Assembly (NCBI GenBank): GCA_045531435.1
Contig: JAZSDZ010000026.1
Location: forward strand, 1-13,141
Length of the DNA stretch: 13,141 nucleotides
Source: Fimenecus sp045531435
GTDB taxonomy: Bacteria; Bacillota; Clostridia; Oscillospirales; Acutalibacteraceae
Direction: 5' to 3'
This document shows, in pieces, positions 5,964 through 12,191 of the stretch. The notes below the pieces were generated by a model, which was given only the letters and a program-made list of their open reading frames with translations, was not told where the DNA came from and did no database searches. The position numbers and the translations under genes are program-made. Each line of letters begins with the position of its first letter. The stretch's first letter is position 1.

Positions 5964-8015
5964 ATGAAGTTCTCCGACGATATACAATACATCAAAGGTA
6001 TTGGCGAATCCCGTGCAACGGCGTTTCGTTCTGTTGGTGTGTCAACCGTCGGGGAGCTTTTGCGTTTTTATCCTCGTGCATATGAGGATTGGAGTAAAAT
6101 TCTGCCCATATCACAATGTATTATAGGTGAAAATGTATGTATAAAAGGAAAAGTAATGTTTCCTGTGAAAAATGAGCGTGTCCGTGGTGGAATTCTTGTA
6201 GCAAAAGCAACTGTGACAGATGGTGATTCTGTGGTTACAGCAACATTTTTTAACAATAAATACATTGATAAAATGCTTAAAAGTGGTGAAGAATACCTTT
6301 TCTTCGGCAAAATAACACTTGGTAGATTTTCTGCAAGAGAAATGATTTCGCCGATGTTTATGAAAACTAGTCAGAGTGTAGATATAAAGCCTATATACCC
6401 ACAGAACAAAAATATAACATCAAAAATGATTCAGACGGCAGTGAAAAATGCTCTTGATAATATTGAAAATATACCGGAATATCTTCCTCAAAACATTTTG
6501 GAAAGATATAATCTTGTATCTCTTGATACTGCAATAAGAAATATCCATTTTCCAAAAGATGATGACGCGTTGCAAAACGCAAGGGACAGATTGATTTTTG
6601 ATGAGCTATTTATTTTGCAGTTAAGTCTCTTGTGTCTTAAAAATGAGAATACGGAAATTACTACGGGAAATATTGTGAAAGAATCTTATGTTGACGAGTT
6701 TTTTTCACTCTTACCATTTGAGCCTACAAATGCACAGAAACGAGCAGTTAATGAAGCTGTTTGTGATATGCAAAGCGGAAAACAGATGAACAGACTTTTA
6801 CAGGGTGATGTTGGTAGTGGTAAAACTGCTGTGGCTGCTGCTATAGTTTATACTGCGACAAAAAACGGAATGCAGTCTGCACTTATGGCACCGACTGAGG
6901 TGTTAGCGGTACAGCATTACGAAACATTTTTGAAGCTGTTTCACGACTCAGGAATAAAATGCGGACTTCTTGTAGGCAGCACAAAGGCAAAGGACAAAAA
7001 AGAAATTAAAGAAAAACTTAATAATGGCGAGATAGATTTGATAATCGGTACGCATGCTCTTATTCAGGAGGATGTGGAATTTGACAGATTAGGTCTTGTA
7101 ATTACTGACGAGCAACATCGTTTTGGTGTAAAACAAAGAACAGGTCTTTGTAGTAAGGGTGAAAATCCCCATGTTTTCGTTATGTCGGCAACACCAATAC
7201 CAAGAACGCTTGCTTTGATATTTTTCGGAGATTTGAAGGTTTCTGTTTTAGATGAACTTCCACCGGGAAGGCAGAAAATAGAAACGTATGCTGTTAAATC
7301 AGGAAAAAGAGGCTCAATGTTTGAATTTATCAGAAGTCATCTTGATATGGGTTATCAAGCATATATTGTCTGTCCACTTGTGGAAGAAAGTGAACTTATG
7401 CAGGGCATTATGTCTGCAGAGGAATATTACAAAAAAGCACAGATTCCATTTAACGGATATAAATTGGATTTGCTTCATGGTAAAATGACACCGAAGAAAA
7501 AAGATGAAGTAATGATGAAATTCAAAAATGGCGAAACACAGCTTCTGATTTCAACAGTTGTTATTGAGGTCGGAGTTGATGTCCCGAATGCGGTAATAAT
7601 GGTTGTTGAGAATGCAGAGCGATTTGGTTTGTCTCAGCTTCATCAGCTACGAGGTCGCGTTGGTCGAGGAAAAGCAAAATCTCATTGTATTCTTGTGACG
7701 GATGCAACAGGTGACGAAGCGACGGCACGAATGAAAATTATGTGTGAGACCACTGATGGCTTTAAGATTGCCGATGAGGATTTGAAGCTTCGCGGTCCCG
7801 GTGATTTCTTCGGAACTCGTCAACACGGTTTGCCGAAGCTTCGCATAGCAGATATTCTTACCGATACAAAAATTCTTACGCAGACTCAGATTCTTGCAAG
7901 AGAATTGATGGAAGATGAAAATAGCTTTAAAAAGGAAGAAAACAAGCAGATTGCTAAGCTTGTTTCTAAAAAAATCAATAGTTTACAGGTTTCTAATACA
8001 GCAAACACAATTTAG
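5964..8015 (+). CDS. recG: ATP-dependent DNA helicase RecG
   Basis: The product is 683 aa, close to B. subtilis RecG (682). The N-terminal wedge/OB region (about 1-220) begins with a helix-hairpin-like IKGIGESRA, typical of RecG. The helicase core follows: Walker A GDVGSGKT at 281-288, DEQH at 382-385 (the RecG form of the DEAH box), SATPIPRTLA (motif III), TVVIEVGVDVPNA (motif V) and QLRGRVGRGKAKSHC (motif VI). The C-terminal GPGDFFGTRQHGLP block is also diagnostic. RecG remodels stalled replication forks and branches Holliday junctions. The start ATG 5964 has AAGGTGA (5951-5957) upstream and lies 14 nt after the lipoprotein stop. No anomaly is seen. Confidence 0.97.
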   Translation: MKFSDDIQYIKGIGESRATAFRSVGVSTVGELLRFYPRAYEDWSKILPISQCIIGENVCIKGKVMFPVKNERVRGGILVAKATVTDGDSVVTATFFNNKYIDKMLKSGEEYLFFGKITLGRFSAREMISPMFMKTSQSVDIKPIYPQNKNITSKMIQTAVKNALDNIENIPEYLPQNILERYNLVSLDTAIRNIHFPKDDDALQNARDRLIFDELFILQLSLLCLKNENTEITTGNIVKESYVDEFFSLLPFEPTNAQKRAVNEAVCDMQSGKQMNRLLQGDVGSGKTAVAAAIVYTATKNGMQSALMAPTEVLAVQHYETFLKLFHDSGIKCGLLVGSTKAKDKKEIKEKLNNGEIDLIIGTHALIQEDVEFDRLGLVITDEQHRFGVKQRTGLCSKGENPHVFVMSATPIPRTLALIFFGDLKVSVLDELPPGRQKIETYAVKSGKRGSMFEFIRSHLDMGYQAYIVCPLVEESELMQGIMSAEEYYKKAQIPFNGYKLDLLHGKMTPKKKDEVMMKFKNGETQLLISTVVIEVGVDVPNAVIMVVENAERFGLSQLHQLRGRVGRGKAKSHCILVTDATGDEATARMKIMCETTDGFKIADEDLKLRGPGDFFGTRQHGLPKLRIADILTDTKILTQTQILARELMEDENSFKKEENKQIAKLVSKKINSLQVSNTANTI

Positions 8016-8029
8016 CAATATTTGTAATG

Positions 8030-8035
8030 TATAAT
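8030..8035 (+). promoter_or_regulatory. Possible -10 element between recG and the TIM-barrel gene
   Basis: A perfect TATAAT (8030-8035), directly preceded by TG, lies in the 49-nt gap. No convincing -35 is found at 16-18 nt upstream. It could give an internal promoter for the last two operon genes. Chance occurrence is quite possible. Confidence 0.3.
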
Positions 8036-8050
8036 AACAGAATAAACAGC

Positions 8051-8056
8051 AAGGAG
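8051..8056 (+). promoter_or_regulatory. Ribosome binding site that fixes the TIM-barrel start
   Basis: AAGGAG at 8051-8056 lies 8 nt before GTG 8065. The in-frame GTG at 8056 overlaps this Shine-Dalgarno and has none of its own, and the ATG at 8063 is out of frame. GTG 8065 is therefore the start. Confidence 0.8.
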
Positions 8057-8064
8057 TGTTAAAT

Positions 8065-8724
8065 GTGAATGAAATTAAAGGTTATTTAAGAGATTTCAGA
8101 ATAGATGTTCCTGAAATAATATATACTTGCAGAGGGTTAAAAATTTTTGGGAGAAGAATAAAATCAATAGTCTTTTCAACGGATGTGAGTATTATACGAA
8201 ATTGTAATGCGGATGCTGTTATTGCAGTTTATCCATTTACTCCTCAACCCGTTATAACACAAGCAGTAATGATAGCTGCCGATTGTCCTGTTTTTGTTGG
8301 TGTTGGTGGTGGACTTACAAAAGGTGAAAGAGTAATAAATCTTGCACGACACGCAGAATATCAAGGTGCAACAGGTGTTGTACTTAATGCACCCACATCA
8401 AACGATTCAATTCGCGAGATTGCGAAAATAATTGATTTGCCTATTGTAATAACCGTGGTTAAGGAAGACGATATTCAGGAACGGCTTGACGCAGGAGCAC
8501 AGATATTAAATATTTCAGCGGCAGCAAAAACACCTGAGCTTGTTGCGAAAATCCGTAAGGAGTTTCCGGATGTGCCTATAATGGCAACAGGAGGTCCGAC
8601 GGAAGAAACAATAAAAGCAACTATTGAAGCAGGTGCTGATGCTATAACATGGACCCCACCTACAAATGGAGAAGTTTTCCGTGATATTATGGAGGCGTAC
8701 AGAAACGGAGACCCACATCCGTAA
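8065..8724 (+). CDS. Uncharacterised TIM-barrel protein with phosphate-binding loop (often labelled 'hydrolase')
   Basis: The product is 219 aa, starting at GTG 8065. The pattern looks like a complete (beta/alpha)8 barrel: alternating strands such as VIAVYPF (52-58), PVFVGVGGGLT (75-85), GVVLNAPT (104-111), PIVITVV (126-132), AQILNIS (145-151) and MATGGPTEE (173-181), then GADAITWTPP (190-199). The glycine-rich GVGGGLTKGER and the late ATGGPTEETIKATIEAGA segment resemble phosphate-binding loops of ribulose-phosphate-type barrels such as KDPG aldolase or NanE. I recall near relatives in Clostridia carrying only a generic 'hydrolase' label, with no experiment known to me. There is no signal peptide, so it is cytoplasmic. 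It is followed 13 nt later by an esterase, suggesting a shared small-molecule pathway; reaction and substrate are unknown. Confidence 0.75.
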   Translation: MNEIKGYLRDFRIDVPEIIYTCRGLKIFGRRIKSIVFSTDVSIIRNCNADAVIAVYPFTPQPVITQAVMIAADCPVFVGVGGGLTKGERVINLARHAEYQGATGVVLNAPTSNDSIREIAKIIDLPIVITVVKEDDIQERLDAGAQILNISAAAKTPELVAKIRKEFPDVPIMATGGPTEETIKATIEAGADAITWTPPTNGEVFRDIMEAYRNGDPHP

Positions 8725-8737
8725 AAAGGAGAATAAA

Positions 8738-9637
8738 ATGTATATCTTAAAACCGATTCTTGATAAAAACTGGGAAAATACAGCAAAAAATGATGCAATA
8801 AGAATTGCTTCTCAGACAGAGCCTGAAGGACTGGAACAATTTCTTGACATTCCATATATTGACGATGGTGAAAAGGGCCATCTTCTTGATATCTATTACC
8901 CACAGGGCACAACAGGAAAATTGCCTGTAATTATTGACATTCACGGTGGCGGATGGATGTACGGATATAAGGAAATCAACAAGTATTTCTGCCTTAAACT
9001 TGCGCAGAAGGGCTTTCTTGTGGCTTCCATAAACTACCGCCTTGCAGGAGATGTCTTATTTGATGACCAGATAAGAGATATTTTTGCAGCATTAAAATGG
9101 CTTGGCAAGAATTTGTCAGATTATCCTGCTGATATGGACAACGTTTTCCTTGCAGGTGATTCTGCAGGTGGTCATTTTGCTTGTGTAACAACGGCTGTTA
9201 ATCTTGATGAAAATAAGCAAAAGGATTTTGGCGTAGAATATATAGGATATGATTTCCGTGGTGTTGCAGCTATCTGTCCTGCTGTAGATTTATTGAGTCC
9301 AAATTTCTTGATGAATGTGAATGTGCCTGTATTATTGGGTGAAAAACCATCTAAAAGTCCTTTTAAAAAATATCTTGATGTAAACAGGATTGTTTCAAAG
9401 GACTTCCCACCATTTTACATAAATACTGCAACAGGTGATTTTCTCAGAAGTCAGGTTTATAAGCTTAAAAAGATTTTTGATAATAACGGCATAGAATATC
9501 GTTTCCATGATTTTACAGAGAAACTAAACGGGAAAAATCTCACACATGTTTTCAATGTTGTTGACCCTTTTACTGTTTACGGTGATATGGCTAACGAAGA
9601 AATTGCAGAATTTTTCAAAAGCAGAATTAAAAAGTGA
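8738..9637 (+). CDS. Alpha/beta-hydrolase esterase/lipase (hormone-sensitive lipase / BD-FAE type)
   Basis: The product is 299 aa. I use ATG 8738 because AAGGAG (8726-8731) lies 6 nt upstream; the frame opens earlier at 8666, but that would overlap the preceding gene by 59 nt without a ribosome binding site. The oxyanion-hole motif HGGGW is at 69-73. The nucleophile elbow is GDSAGG with S142, the likely acid is D234 (TGD), and the likely base is H270 (LTH). A strand-and-helix pattern with INYRLAG and FFALKW-like FAALKWLGKN fits the fold. The family cleaves short-chain carboxylic or sugar-acetyl esters. No signal peptide or dockerin is seen, so it probably acts on imported or intracellular substrates. 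It is the last gene of the plus-strand operon, 13 nt after the TIM-barrel gene. Confidence 0.9.
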   Translation: MYILKPILDKNWENTAKNDAIRIASQTEPEGLEQFLDIPYIDDGEKGHLLDIYYPQGTTGKLPVIIDIHGGGWMYGYKEINKYFCLKLAQKGFLVASINYRLAGDVLFDDQIRDIFAALKWLGKNLSDYPADMDNVFLAGDSAGGHFACVTTAVNLDENKQKDFGVEYIGYDFRGVAAICPAVDLLSPNFLMNVNVPVLLGEKPSKSPFKKYLDVNRIVSKDFPPFYINTATGDFLRSQVYKLKKIFDNNGIEYRFHDFTEKLNGKNLTHVFNVVDPFTVYGDMANEEIAEFFKSRIKK

Positions 9638-9663
9638 TATATAGTTTGACAAATATGGCTTGC

Positions 9664-9692
9664 TTGACAAAAAAGATATAATATGGTTTAAT
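9664..9692 (+). promoter_or_regulatory. Extended -10 promoter for the dockerin gene
   Basis: TTGACA (9664-9669), a 17-nt spacer and TTTAAT (9687-9692) are present, with TGG immediately upstream of the -10, giving an extended TGn element. A second TTGACA at 9646-9651 and a TATAAT at 9677-9682 lie nearby but do not have suitable partners. The dockerin gene is therefore probably transcribed independently of the operon upstream. Confidence 0.7.
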
Positions 9693-9727
9693 AAAAACAT
9701 AAAATATAATTGAAAGGTTGATTAATT

Positions 9728-10042
9728 ATGAAAAAGATTTTTGCTTTGCTTTTATCAATAGTTTTAATTTTTTCTGTTTCTGTTGTTGCTTTTGCTGTCG
9801 AAGTTGGTAACGGTGGAGGTTCAATTTCATGGGACGAAATTCAATTAGGTGGTTATGCAAGAGGCGATGTAAACGCTGATGGTGAAATCACTTCATTAGA
9901 TGCTCTTCAGGCATTAAAACAATCAGTAGGAAAAATTTCTCTTACCGGTACTGCTCTTGAACGTGCAGATATGAACAATGACGGAAATGTTACTACATTA
10001 GATGCAAGACAGATTTTAAAAGCGGCAGCAGGAAATGCATAA
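9728..10042 (+). CDS. Small secreted dockerin-only protein
   Basis: The product is 104 aa. The signal peptide is MKK, a hydrophobic core, then AFA with cleavage near residues 23-24. A Gly/Ser linker follows (about 26-42), then a type I-like dockerin with two EF-hand-like Ca-binding loops: D47-N49-D51-G52...D58 and D81-N83-D85-N87...D92, each followed by a helix (ALQALKQSVG and ARQILKAAAG). Dockerins dock secreted enzymes or scaffolds onto cohesins. Here there is no catalytic or binding module at all; the linker is only about 20 residues. The start has AAAGG (9713-9717) 10 nt upstream, its own promoter, and a terminator after the stop. It may be a cohesin-capping adaptor or regulator, or a truncated enzyme remnant; the intact signal peptide and expression signals favour a real gene. 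Confidence 0.9.
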   Translation: MKKIFALLLSIVLIFSVSVVAFAVEVGNGGGSISWDEIQLGGYARGDVNADGEITSLDALQALKQSVGKISLTGTALERADMNNDGNVTTLDARQILKAAAGNA

Positions 10043-10049
10043 TACAAAA

Positions 10050-10085
10050 ACCGACGTTCTGATTTTAGAATGTCGGTCTTATTTT
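10050..10085. terminator. Bidirectional terminator between convergent dockerin and PHP phosphatase genes
   Basis: The stem ACCGACGTTCT (10050-10060) pairs with AGAATGTCGGT (10067-10077) with one G-U pair and a 6-nt loop. On the plus strand it is followed by cttattttta, and on the minus strand by tttttg. It therefore serves the dockerin gene (stop 10042) and the minus-strand operon. The last codons of the phosphatase gene (Arg-Pro-Thr-Phe) form one arm, and its stop codon lies at the loop edge (10065-10067). Confidence 0.85.
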
Positions 10086-10802
10086 TATAGTTTCATTATT
10101 AAGTATTTTTTGTGGATTTTTAATTAAACATCTTTCTACATGCTCTTCGGTAATATAATCGGGGAGCTCATTTAGTTTTTCGATAATTCTTGTGTGACGA
10201 TATTCCGGGTCGTGAGCATCACTTGCTATTATAGGAGCTAACCCGCGTTGAACTAAATCAATTGCAAGACCTTGCGGTTGTGGACCGTTAGCACCAATCA
10301 AACTATCGAGATTCACTTGAAAAATAACACCTCTGTCAAGCAAATCCTCTAAAAGGCTGTAATCCCTGTGAATTTCATAGTATCTTTCGGGATGAGCAAG
10401 GACAGGAATATAACCACGGTCAATAAGATTGTCAAACCATTTTGTGACAAATCTTGTGTCGAATGGCATCAGGGACATTTCACAAAGCATATATCGTGTG
10501 TTATTAATTGTAAGTGAATCGAGATTTCCCGCGTCGAAAATATCATCGGTGAGAAAAAGCTCTGCACCTGAGTGGAGTCGCAACGGAATATTTTCCTTTT
10601 CCAATGCTTTGCGAAGTGTTTCTATTTTTTCATCCCTTTCCTCAATGAAGAAAGAAATGTCATCATAATCAAAAAAGTGTGGAGTGAGAACTAAATCATC
10701 ACAACCATTTTTATATGAGTCACGGCACATTTTGATTGATGTTTTAAGGTTTTCTGAACCATCATCAATTTCAAAAAGCACGTGACTGTGAATATCAATC
10801 AT
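10065..10802 (-). CDS. PHP-domain protein tyrosine phosphatase, CpsB/CapC/YwqE family
   Basis: The product is 245 aa, close to the family's usual 240-255. Metal-binding PHP motifs are complete: H5 and H7 (DIHSH), D14 (IDDGS), H42 (TPHF), E81 (GAEL), H137 (LAHPERY), and D195 and H197 (SDAHD). Members are Mn-dependent phosphatases that dephosphorylate tyrosine kinases controlling capsule or exopolysaccharide synthesis. Here no kinase, Wzz-like or glycosyltransferase gene is nearby, so the substrate is unknown and the capsule name may not apply. The first motif reads HSHVLF, where the family commonly has HCHILPG. The ATG at 10802 overlaps the upstream gene's TGA (ATGA), with GGAG 8 nt upstream, so the two are translationally coupled. 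The 3' end forms part of the terminator. Confidence 0.9.
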   Translation of the reverse strand: MIDIHSHVLFEIDDGSENLKTSIKMCRDSYKNGCDDLVLTPHFFDYDDISFFIEERDEKIETLRKALEKENIPLRLHSGAELFLTDDIFDAGNLDSLTINNTRYMLCEMSLMPFDTRFVTKWFDNLIDRGYIPVLAHPERYYEIHRDYSLLEDLLDRGVIFQVNLDSLIGANGPQPQGLAIDLVQRGLAPIIASDAHDPEYRHTRIIEKLNELPDYITEEHVERCLIKNPQKILNNETIKIRPTF

Positions 10803-11953
10803 TTTTCATTCTCCGTTTCTTTCTCAGGTTTGTGGTAAATGTTAATAATGCCCTCGTCGTTGAGAAGTTTGAGCATAACTATTGTAATCGGAAGAATAAA
10901 TATGCCGATTACACCAAAAATCTGTGAGCCGATAAACATAGAAACAATTGTAAGGAAGGCAGGAAGTCCCAACTGTGTTGCAACGAGTTTAGGTTCAATA
11001 ACCTGTCTTATAACTGTTATACAAGCATAGATTATAATCAAGCCTATTGCAAGGGAATAATTACCTGAAATAAAATTGTAAAGAGCCCATGGAATAAGGA
11101 CGGTACCTGTTCCGAGTACAGGTACAATGTCAATAACGGCAGTAATTGCAGAAATCACAAAGATATAACTACCGTCATAAATGTTAAGAAGCCTTAAAAT
11201 TGACAAGCCTAATGTTAATTCACAGAAGGTAATGGTAATAATAATAGCATATGCCTTAACCATTTTGCCGAGAGATGGGAAAAGAAGTCGTTTAGCACGA
11301 ATTATTTTTTCTCTTGTTTCCGGATTGAAAAATCCCAATACGAGATTTCTTACAGAATCAAAATCTGCCGTCATAAAGCAACAAGCAACAATGGCAACAA
11401 CGATTGAAACAAGTGTAGTCGGAATTTGTTTTGCTGTATTCCAGATGCCAAGAAGTGGTGTTGAAAGAATAGAAAAGTCAAAATCAGTTGAACCTGAAGC
11501 AGAGTTATCAGCGGAACTGAATAATGTGTCTGCTTTCTCATTGATAAAATTCATAACGGCAGTCTCAACCTTTTCAGGAAGAAACGTAAGAATATTTTCA
11601 AGATAGCCTTTAATGTTATCTATAAGAGATGGAATATCCTCAAGCTGTACCATAAAATATCGGAAAAAGCCCTTGAATTCCGAACCAATCCATACAATAA
11701 TAAGACCTAAAACTGCTATTATAAAGAAAAAACTCAAAAGAACGCAAACGGCAGATACAAACCCTTTATTTATATGCGTTTTTTTGGTTATAAATGTAAC
11801 AGGTCTTTGTAATGCCATTGCGACGATTACGGAACAAAGAATAGGAAAAACTGTTCCGAGAGCATATTTGAAAAAGAGATAAAAAAGAGCAATAATAATT
11901 GCTGCATATACAGTGTTAATTATAAATTTTCTTTTCTTTTCAATTCCTGTCAT
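10799..11953 (-). CDS. AI-2E/PerM-family membrane protein, YtvI-like
   Basis: The product is 384 aa from ATG 11953, chosen because GGAG (11964-11961 on the minus strand) lies 7 nt upstream. The frame also opens at 11995, but that start overlaps the promoter -10 and lacks a ribosome binding site. It has about eight hydrophobic segments (near 11-30, 34-50, 64-90, 178-195, 233-256, 262-290, 299-315, 333-366) with a soluble region between about 91 and 177. The family's C-terminal signature is present: DIVPVLGTGTVLIP at 275-288 and RQVIEPKLVA at 316-325. Members include TqsA, PerM and Bacillus YtvI, which is annotated as a sporulation membrane protein; transport substrates are mostly unproven. It is coupled by a 4-nt overlap to the PHP phosphatase. 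Confidence 0.9.
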   Translation of the reverse strand: MTGIEKKRKFIINTVYAAIIIALFYLFFKYALGTVFPILCSVIVAMALQRPVTFITKKTHINKGFVSAVCVLLSFFFIIAVLGLIIVWIGSEFKGFFRYFMVQLEDIPSLIDNIKGYLENILTFLPEKVETAVMNFINEKADTLFSSADNSASGSTDFDFSILSTPLLGIWNTAKQIPTTLVSIVVAIVACCFMTADFDSVRNLVLGFFNPETREKIIRAKRLLFPSLGKMVKAYAIIITITFCELTLGLSILRLLNIYDGSYIFVISAITAVIDIVPVLGTGTVLIPWALYNFISGNYSLAIGLIIIYACITVIRQVIEPKLVATQLGLPAFLTIVSMFIGSQIFGVIGIFILPITIVMLKLLNDEGIINIYHKPEKETENEK

Positions 11954-11960
11954 AATTTTT

Positions 11961-11964
11961 CTCC
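11961..11964 (-). promoter_or_regulatory. Ribosome binding site fixing the AI-2E-family start
   Basis: GGAG on the minus strand (plus-strand ctcc, 11961-11964) lies 7 nt before ATG 11953. The upstream in-frame ATG at 11995 has no such site. Confidence 0.75.
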
Positions 11965-11983
11965 AAATTAATGTATTATTTAT

Positions 11984-12012
11984 ATAATAAACCATTTTTT
12001 ATCAAGTATCAA
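11984..12012 (-). promoter_or_regulatory. Promoter of the minus-strand AI-2E/PHP operon
   Basis: Reading the minus strand, TTGATA (12012-12007), a 17-nt spacer and TATTAT (11989-11984) are present. Transcription would begin near 11977, a little upstream of the ribosome binding site. A second TTGATA (12005-12000) overlaps but has no good -10. Confidence 0.6.
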
Positions 12013-12191
12013 TTAAAAAGTTGATTTTTATGTAAATTTTTCTAAAAAAATTCAAAAAAATAATGTAAAAATATTGTATATTACCCCTTTATTAAAGAAA
12101 AGATTTGTGATAGAATATGTAAAAGTATTTTTATAATGCTTGATTATACCTTTTTTTACAAAAGGTTTGTTAGTTAGGATGTGAAAAATTC
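12013..12191 (+). promoter_or_regulatory. hom upstream region: possible -10 and AT-rich hairpin
   Basis: This is very AT-rich divergent intergenic DNA. A TATAAT at 12132-12137 could be the hom -10, but no good -35 lies 16-18 nt upstream (TTGTGA at 12105-12110 is 21 nt away). Between it and the gene is an inverted repeat, ACCTTTT (12148-12154) with AAAAGGT (12160-12166), with a 5-nt loop. An AGGA at 12176-12179 is a weak, distant ribosome binding site. No tRNA-like T-box or known riboswitch is recognised. Confidence 0.4.

Noticed and set aside
8666..8737. Longer N-terminus for the esterase from ATG 8666
   Set aside because: It would overlap the TIM-barrel gene by 59 nt without a ribosome binding site, while ATG 8738 has AAGGAG 6 nt upstream.
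8475..8912. 145-residue minus-strand ORF across the TIM-barrel and esterase genes
   Set aside because: It is antisense to two well-supported genes and shows no recognisable domain or ribosome binding site.
11954..11995. Longer N-terminus for the AI-2E-family protein
   Set aside because: The start at 11995 lies on or upstream of the promoter -10, and ATG 11953 has its own GGAG.
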